Assembly (NCBI GenBank): GCA_937876225.1
Contig: CALFIC010000208.1
Location: 1-10,799 of the forward strand
Reading direction: 5' to 3'
Length of the DNA: 10,799 bases
DNA from: an uncultured Chloroflexota bacterium
GTDB lineage: Bacteria > Chloroflexota > Chloroflexia > Chloroflexales > Roseiflexaceae
A program made the translations under genes and the position numbers. Below are positions 7,252 to 10,799 of the stretch, piece by piece; positions within the stretch are counted from its first letter, which is position 1, and the number at the start of each line of letters is the position of its first letter. The notes under the pieces were generated by a model. It had not been told where the DNA came from. It saw nothing but the letters and a program-made list of their open reading frames with translations, and did no database searches.

Positions 7252-7641
7252 TTAATGTTTAATCGAATCAACCAATGCCACATAGGCAGCAGCGTCGAGC
7301 AAGGGTGCTTTGTCGCCACTCAATTTGATGCGTACCAACCAGCCCTTGCCGTAGGGATCGCTATTGACCAAATCGGTCTGTTGGCTGACGTCGCCGTTGA
7401 CGGCGATAATTTCGCCGGCTGCGGGCAAATAGAGCTCTGACGAGGCTTTGACCGATTCGGCGACGCCGAATTCAGCCCCAGCGGCAAAGGTGGTACCGAC
7501 GTCGGGCAAGTCCACATACACCACGTCGCCGAGGGCGTCTTGGGCATAGTCGCTAATCCCCACGGTGGCGATATCGCCCTCGATCAAAATCCATTCGTGT
7601 GAGGCCAAATACTGCAGGTTGGCGGGTGTCTTGAATGACAT
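7252..7641 (-). CDS. gcvH: Glycine cleavage system H protein (lipoyl carrier)
   Basis: GcvH carries the aminomethyl intermediate on a lipoyl-lysine between P, T and L proteins. The 129-residue length is typical. The lipoylation site is K65 in the ESVKASSELYLP motif, preceded by GDVVYVDLPDVG, and the HEWI segment near residue 15 is characteristic of the family. The start at 7641 has AGGAG eight nt upstream. That ribosome site abuts the gcvT stop (intergenic gap 11 nt), so the two genes are translated in close succession. Nothing is unusual. Lipoate attachment or L-protein genes are not in the window and must act from elsewhere. Confidence 0.97.
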   Translation of the reverse strand: MSFKTPANLQYLASHEWILIEGDIATVGISDYAQDALGDVVYVDLPDVGTTFAAGAEFGVAESVKASSELYLPAAGEIIAVNGDVSQQTDLVNSDPYGKGWLVRIKLSGDKAPLLDAAAYVALVDSIKH

Positions 7642-7652
7642 GAGGGTACTCC

Positions 7653-8747
7653 TTACTTCTTGTAGCGGCTCTGATAAAACGGATATTTGACCACGACTGC
7701 GCGGACTGGTTTGTCGCGCACGATGATATCGATTTGGTTGCCTTCGCTGGCTTCAGCACGGGCAATCAAGGCAATCCCCAGTGGTTTGTCAAAGGTTGGT
7801 GACGGCATACCGGTGGTGACGACTCCGATGGGATTGCCATGGGTGTCGTGCACGGCGTACCCACCGCGCGCAATGCCTTTGCCCGTTACTTCAAACGCCA
7901 CGAGGCGGCGGGTGTAGTTGCTTTTGAGGTCATTGAGGGCGGCACTGCCTACGAATTCACCTTTGTTCAGTTTGACGGCCCAGCCGAGGCGGGCTTCGTA
8001 GGGGTTGATGTCGTCGGCCAGTTCGTGGCCATACAACGCCAAGCAGGGCTCGAAGCGCAGACTGTCACGGGCGCCGAGGCCACAAGGGGTGGCGCCGGCG
8101 GCCAGGACGGCTTGCCAGACGGCCACGGCATGGTCATTGGCACAAAAAATCTCGAAGCCGTCTTCGCCGGTGTAACCGGTACGGGCAATGATGACGGATT
8201 GTCCAAGCAACGTGCTTTCGACTACCCCGTGGAAGGGCAAGGTGACGGCGATATCGCCCATCAGACTGGCGAGCACCGCTTCGGCGCCAGGGCCTTGCAG
8301 GGCCATTAGTGCGGTGGCGGGTGAGGCGTCGCTGAGCGTGACGGCGAAATTGCTGGTGAAGGATTGGATCCACTGCCAATCTTTGGCGATGTTCGAGGCA
8401 TTGACCACCAGCAGGTAGCGTTGTGCGCCTAGTCGGTAAATAAACAGGTCATCGACCACGCCGCCATCAGGGCGACAAAACAAGGCATAGCCGGCGTGAC
8501 CGACGGCCAATTGACTGACGTCGGCAGTGGTGACATATTGCAAAAAGGCCAAGACATCTGGGCCTTCGACCCAGAATTCGCCCATGTGACTGACGTCAAA
8601 CAGCCCGGCGCGTTCGCGCACCGCCCGATGCTCGTCGATGATGCCGGTATACTGCACCGGCATATCCCAGCCGCCGAATTCGACCATGCGGGCGTTGAGG
8701 CGCAGGTGCTCGCCATGGAGCACCGTCCGCAACAATTCTTCACTCAT
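7653..8747 (-). CDS. gcvT: Aminomethyltransferase, glycine cleavage T protein
   Basis: GcvT releases ammonia from the aminomethyl-lipoyl intermediate and makes 5,10-methylene-tetrahydrofolate. Its 364 residues are typical. Signatures are FGGWDMPVQYTGIIDEHRAVR (24-44), GLFDVSHMGE (48-57) and GGVVDDLFIYRL (95-106); one of D99/D100 corresponds to the catalytic Asp of the family. A folate-site stretch ARTGYTGEDGFEIF lies in the middle. The ATG at 8747 has AGGAG six nt upstream. The same ATG overlaps the stop of an upstream 36-codon ORF in the arrangement ATGAGTGA. This is the first enzyme gene after the glycine riboswitch and probably sets expression of the downstream genes. Confidence 0.97.
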   Translation of the reverse strand: MSEELLRTVLHGEHLRLNARMVEFGGWDMPVQYTGIIDEHRAVRERAGLFDVSHMGEFWVEGPDVLAFLQYVTTADVSQLAVGHAGYALFCRPDGGVVDDLFIYRLGAQRYLLVVNASNIAKDWQWIQSFTSNFAVTLSDASPATALMALQGPGAEAVLASLMGDIAVTLPFHGVVESTLLGQSVIIARTGYTGEDGFEIFCANDHAVAVWQAVLAAGATPCGLGARDSLRFEPCLALYGHELADDINPYEARLGWAVKLNKGEFVGSAALNDLKSNYTRRLVAFEVTGKGIARGGYAVHDTHGNPIGVVTTGMPSPTFDKPLGIALIARAEASEGNQIDIIVRDKPVRAVVVKYPFYQSRYKK

Positions 8748-8850
8748 TTGCGACTCCTAATGGCACGTCACCAGTCCCGTTGTCTGCAACGGGGTGGTAG
8801 ATGCTGATTGAGGGTGTTTTGGGCACAAAAAACGCCAACTCGTCGGACAT
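8740..8850 (-). CDS. Short ORF (36 codons) between glycine riboswitch and gcvT
   Basis: I do not recognise this small protein. The ORF begins MSDELAFFVPKTPSISIYHP and ends DVPLGVANE. It has a consensus ribosome site AGGAGG (minus strand, 8861-8856) five nt before its ATG, stronger than the sites of the gcv genes. Its TGA stop overlaps the gcvT ATG by 8 nt (ATGAGTGA), the form usual for translationally coupled genes. It could be a leader peptide relaying riboswitch control to gcvT, a small functional protein, or a chance ORF. The translated sequence has no membrane segment and no striking codon run; three glycine codons are spread over its second half. Translation is plausible from the ribosome site; function is unknown. 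Confidence 0.5.
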   Translation of the reverse strand: MSDELAFFVPKTPSISIYHPVADNGTGDVPLGVANE

Positions 8851-8864
8851 AGTCACCTCCTGAT

Positions 8865-8878
8865 GCGCACGAATGCGC
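8865..8878 (-). promoter_or_regulatory. Small hairpin just before the leader-ORF ribosome site
   Basis: GCGCA-TTCG-TGCGC forms a 5-bp stem with a four-base loop, between the riboswitch and the AGGAGG site. It may be part of the riboswitch expression platform. There is no T-run after it, so it is not a terminator. Confidence 0.5.
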
Positions 8879-8893
8879 TCGCGGTGCCTAATG

Positions 8894-9070
8894 CTCTGTC
8901 CTGTGACCTGAGAGGTGCCCTGCGGGTGGCAGGTTGCTCCGTCGGTGCCGAGTGGCTCTCCAGAGGGTCGTCAGAACACCGTTGCTGGGCCTGAGAGATT
9001 CGTAACGAGGCGGCAGACTCGTACTTGCTCCTTCGGCGATGGTGATGGTGCACCATACTCTTCGATGTTC
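8894..9070 (-). promoter_or_regulatory. Tandem (two-aptamer) glycine riboswitch
   Basis: Two consecutive aptamers match the glycine riboswitch consensus. Aptamer 1 has GCCGAAGGAGCAA followed by CTCTCAGGC, and P1 arms GAACATC (9070-9064) and GGTGTTC (8980-8974). The linker has the typical CCTCTGGAGAGC. Aptamer 2 has CACCGACGGAGCAA, CACCTCTCAGGT and closing GGACAGAG; its P1 pairs CTCTG (8965-8961) with CAGAG (8898-8894). It lies upstream of gcvT, the classic location, and should raise expression of the glycine-degrading operon when glycine is abundant. No terminator hairpin with U-tract follows. CACCTC in aptamer 2 (8917-8912) can pair with GAGGTG of the downstream ribosome site (8859-8854), suggesting translational control. 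Confidence 0.95.
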
Positions 9071-9096
9071 GTCATCCGACATATGTAACTAGAGTC

Positions 9097-9102
9097 AGTA
9101 TA
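9097..9102 (-). promoter_or_regulatory. Candidate -10 element of the gcv operon
   Basis: The minus strand reads TATACT about 27 nt upstream of the first riboswitch helix, which fits transcription starting near 9090. No convincing -35 box is found 16-18 nt upstream (ACATAT lies there), so the assignment rests on one hexamer and position. Confidence 0.4.
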
Positions 9103-9265
9103 CCGCAAATTTGCTCGTGATATGTACCAACTGCTATGGAGTTTTTGTGGGTGTGGCTGTCATGGCGCCGTGGAAAATCGCCCGAGTGGGAAGTAGGGGC
9201 GATTAACCCACGGCGTCCATCACACTACTTCACGTCGTACGCATATATTTTTTAAATACTACGTC
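9103..9265. other. Non-coding gap between pentapeptide-repeat gene and gcv leader
   Basis: No ORF with a ribosome site is seen. The stretch holds the two-tier stem-loop at 9166-9215 and an AT-rich patch (ATATATTTTTTAAATA) near 9243-9258 right after the pentapeptide-repeat gene stop. Upstream promoter parts for the gcv operon would also lie here. Confidence 0.6.
9166..9215. repeat. Two-tier stem-loop downstream of the pentapeptide-repeat gene
   Basis: CGCCGTGG (9166-9173) pairs with CCACGGCG (9208-9215), and AATCGCCC (9176-9183) pairs with GGGCGATT (9197-9204), around a 13-nt loop. Both 8-bp stems are perfect and separated by a small AA/AAC internal loop. It starts 50 nt after the stop of the pentapeptide-repeat gene and may mark its mRNA end. 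No U-tract follows on the minus strand, so it may instead be a dispersed repeat. Confidence 0.8.
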
Positions 9266-10799
9266 CTACGGTCGCCGGGTGGGCGTGGTGGTGGGTAATT
9301 GCTTGCCTTGGCCACTAGCGGTGGTGCGCGAAGGAGTTTGGGTTCTGGTAGGGGTATTGGTTCTGGTTGCTGTTCTGGTAGGGGTATTGGTGCGTGTCGG
9401 TGTGTTGGTGCGTGTCGGTGTGTTGGTGCGTGTCGGTGTGTTGGTGCGTGTCGGCGTGTTGGTTGCGGTGACGGTCATGGTGGGGGTTGCGGTTTTGGTT
9501 GCGGTGGCGGTGATTGTGGGGGTGCTAGTCTTGGTGGACGTATTGGTCTTGGTTGCCGTAGCAGTGTTGGTCGCGGTGTTGGTGGGGGGTGGTGTAGCAA
9601 GAAATCCCACACAGGTGTTGCCATTACTATCACTATTGCTGCCGTTGGGGCAAATCGTATTGCGCCAGGTGGCATTGGTGAGGGTGGCGGTAGAAAGATT
9701 TGCACCCGTCAGATTCGCACCCGTCAGATTGGCCCGGTTGAGATTGGCGTTACCAAAGTTTACGCCGCGAAAGTTGCCGTTGCTGAGGTATGCACCAGTC
9801 AGATTAGCCCCATTCAGTCTGGCATTGGTCATATTCGTCCGTGAGAGATTGGCGCCGTTGAGGGTGGCGTTGGTCAAGTTTACTTGGGCAAAGGTGCTAT
9901 TGACGAGATACGCATTGGCAAGATTAACGCCCGTCAAATCAGTTATCGTGGCAAATGATACGCCGGGCAAATAGGCTGTTGGTCCAAGCAGGTACCCTGA
10001 ACGCATCACCCAATTTGCCGGCAGGCTGGCAGGGGTGCCGGTATTGCCCCATGACGAGGCATTGGTTAAGGTGGCAGTGCCCAGTTTCGTGCCACTGAGG
10101 TTTGTACCAGCAAAGGTGGCGCGCGTCAGATTGGCACCACTGAGATCTGTGGAGGTGAGATTGGTACCAGCAAAGGTGGCATTTGAAAGATTTGCACCAC
10201 TGAGATCTGTGGAAGATACATTCGCACTTGCAAAGTTGGCGCTTGAAAGATTCACACCTGAAAAATTCAATGTGCTCAAATCGGCACCTGTTAAATTGGC
10301 TGTTGGACCAATTAAATAGCTGTTTTTTAGTTGCCAATTGGACGGTAAGGTGGGACTGCCGGTTATTTCCCATGCGGACAGCCCGGTAAGGGTTGCGGAT
10401 GTCATATTTGCGCCATCGAGGTTGACATCATGGAGGACGGCATTGGCGAGATTGGCATTAGTTAGCGTTGTTCCCACTAATGAACCATTGGTGAGTTGGA
10501 TATTTTTCAAATCGGCATTGGTCAGGTTGGCTGTGGCGAGATTGGCGTTGGCGAGATTGGCGTTGGCGAGATTGGCGTTGGCAAGATTGGCGGTTGGTCC
10601 AATCAAATAACCATCAATTAATTGCCAACCGGTTGGGAGTGCGCTGGGTGTACCGGTAATCCCACCTGAGGATACATTGGTTAACGTGGCACCGCTGAGA
10701 TTGGCATCGGCGAGATTGGCATCGGCGAGATTGGCATTGGCGAGATTGGCATTGGCGAGATTGGCGGTTGGGGTATCGGTCAGCGTCCCGTTCGGCGTA
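9266..10799 (-). CDS. Pentapeptide-repeat protein with Thr/Pro-rich C-terminal tail (5' end outside window)
   Basis: The frame is open to the right edge; about 510 C-terminal residues are visible and the start is not. A TTG at 10606 is in frame but lies inside the repeats, so it is not the start. Most of the protein is A(N/D)LxX pentapeptide repeats (ANLAN, ANLTG, ADLST), known to form a right-handed quadrilateral beta-helix. Three times the repeats are broken by a module like TGTPxxLPxxWxLxxGYLIGPTANL, about 97-109 residues apart. The last block ends with ICPNGSNSDSNGNTC, holding the only Cys pair visible. A Thr/Pro/Arg-rich tail of about 105 residues (TNTPTRTNTPTRT) finishes the protein with no following domain. 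Such tails are common in surface or secreted proteins, but no signal peptide can be checked. Function unknown. Confidence 0.85.
   Translation of the reverse strand, partial: TPNGTLTDTPTANLANANLANANLADANLADANLSGATLTNVSSGGITGTPSALPTGWQLIDGYLIGPTANLANANLANANLANANLATANLTNADLKNIQLTNGSLVGTTLTNANLANAVLHDVNLDGANMTSATLTGLSAWEITGSPTLPSNWQLKNSYLIGPTANLTGADLSTLNFSGVNLSSANFASANVSSTDLSGANLSNATFAGTNLTSTDLSGANLTRATFAGTNLSGTKLGTATLTNASSWGNTGTPASLPANWVMRSGYLLGPTAYLPGVSFATITDLTGVNLANAYLVNSTFAQVNLTNATLNGANLSRTNMTNARLNGANLTGAYLSNGNFRGVNFGNANLNRANLTGANLTGANLSTATLTNATWRNTICPNGSNSDSNGNTCVGFLATPPPTNTATNTATATKTNTSTKTSTPTITATATKTATPTMTVTATNTPTRTNTPTRTNTPTRTNTPTRTNTPTRTATRTNTPTRTQTPSRTTASGQGKQLPTTTPTRRP
9391..9462. repeat. 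18-bp tandem repeat encoding NTPTRT
   Basis: Four adjacent 18-bp copies (plus strand TGCGTGTCGGTGTGTTGG) encode six-residue NTPTRT units in the tail of the pentapeptide-repeat protein. Only the fourth copy differs (T to C, silent). The near identity at DNA level points to recent expansion. Confidence 0.9.
10529..10593. repeat. 15-bp tandem repeats encoding ANLAN pentapeptides
   Basis: Nearly identical 15-bp units (GAGATTGGCGTTGGC) occur in tandem here. Similar ones (GAGATTGGCATCGGC and GAGATTGGCATTGGC) occur at about 10698-10765. They encode successive ANLAN or ANLAD repeats and reflect duplication of single beta-helix coils. Confidence 0.75.

Noticed and set aside
8821..8850. T-run in the leader ORF as an intrinsic terminator of the riboswitch
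   Set aside because: TTTTTT occurs on the minus strand near 8831, but no stable GC-rich stem ends immediately before it; the nearest hairpin is over 25 nt upstream.
8888..9082. Minus-strand open frames across the riboswitch
   Set aside because: The sequence is accounted for by the conserved RNA aptamers, and these frames have no ribosome site.
9281..9301. LPTT near the C-terminus as a sortase signal
   Set aside because: There is no canonical LPxTG, no hydrophobic segment and no adequate charged tail after it; it lies within low-complexity Thr/Pro sequence.
9279..9974. Plus-strand Val/Leu-rich open frame (VGVLVRVGVLVRV)
   Set aside because: It is the complement of the Thr/Pro repeat tail; its periodicity comes from the 18-bp DNA repeats.
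10604..10606. TTG as the start codon of the pentapeptide-repeat gene
   Set aside because: The frame stays open upstream to the window edge and encodes the same repeats and spacer module, so the real start is outside.

Overview
All genes recognised here lie on the minus strand, so biological order runs from high to low coordinates. The window holds the end of a long pentapeptide-repeat protein gene, a complete glycine-cleavage operon headed by a tandem glycine riboswitch, and a large single-chain restriction-modification enzyme. The split glycine dehydrogenase (GcvPA plus GcvPB), the Thr/Pro-rich TNTPTRT tail, the mid-to-high GC coding DNA and the palindrome- and heptamer-rich intergenic DNA suggest a Chloroflexota bacterium, perhaps class Chloroflexia. 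This is inference. Split GcvP also occurs in Firmicutes, Thermotogae and Deinococci, and there is no marker gene in the window.

Layout, in transcription order. (1) 10799-9266: 3' part of a pentapeptide-repeat gene; its start is off the right edge. It has beta-helix blocks separated by a recurring TGTP..LP..W..GYLIGP module and ends in a Thr/Pro/Arg tail. A two-tier stem-loop (9166-9215) follows it. (2) About 9102-8740: a -10-like element, a two-aptamer glycine riboswitch, a small hairpin, and a 36-codon ORF with a consensus Shine-Dalgarno whose stop overlaps the gcvT start. (3) 8747-3438: gcvT, gcvH, gcvPA, an unexpected aminoglycoside-phosphotransferase-fold gene with degraded catalytic motifs, then gcvPB. 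Spacing is 11, 31 and 14 nt, then an 11-nt overlap, so this reads as one operon. T, H and P proteins are encoded; the L protein (dihydrolipoyl dehydrogenase) is not in the window. (4) 3437-3123: non-coding, almost entirely hairpins, a 28-bp direct repeat and a degenerate 7-bp tandem repeat. (5) 3089-36: a fused nuclease/N6-adenine methyltransferase/specificity protein resembling Type ISP enzymes without the helicase. Its specificity segment is strikingly AT-rich. Its last codons and stop lie in a perfect 7-bp tandem repeat that runs to the left edge.

The glycine genes should be switched on when glycine is high: the riboswitch senses glycine and the operon degrades it to CO2, ammonia and a methylene group on tetrahydrofolate. 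The points most worth a second look are the pseudokinase-like gene placed between the two GcvP subunits, the small ORF between riboswitch and gcvT, the structured 3142-3395 block, and the AT-rich specificity island in the restriction enzyme.
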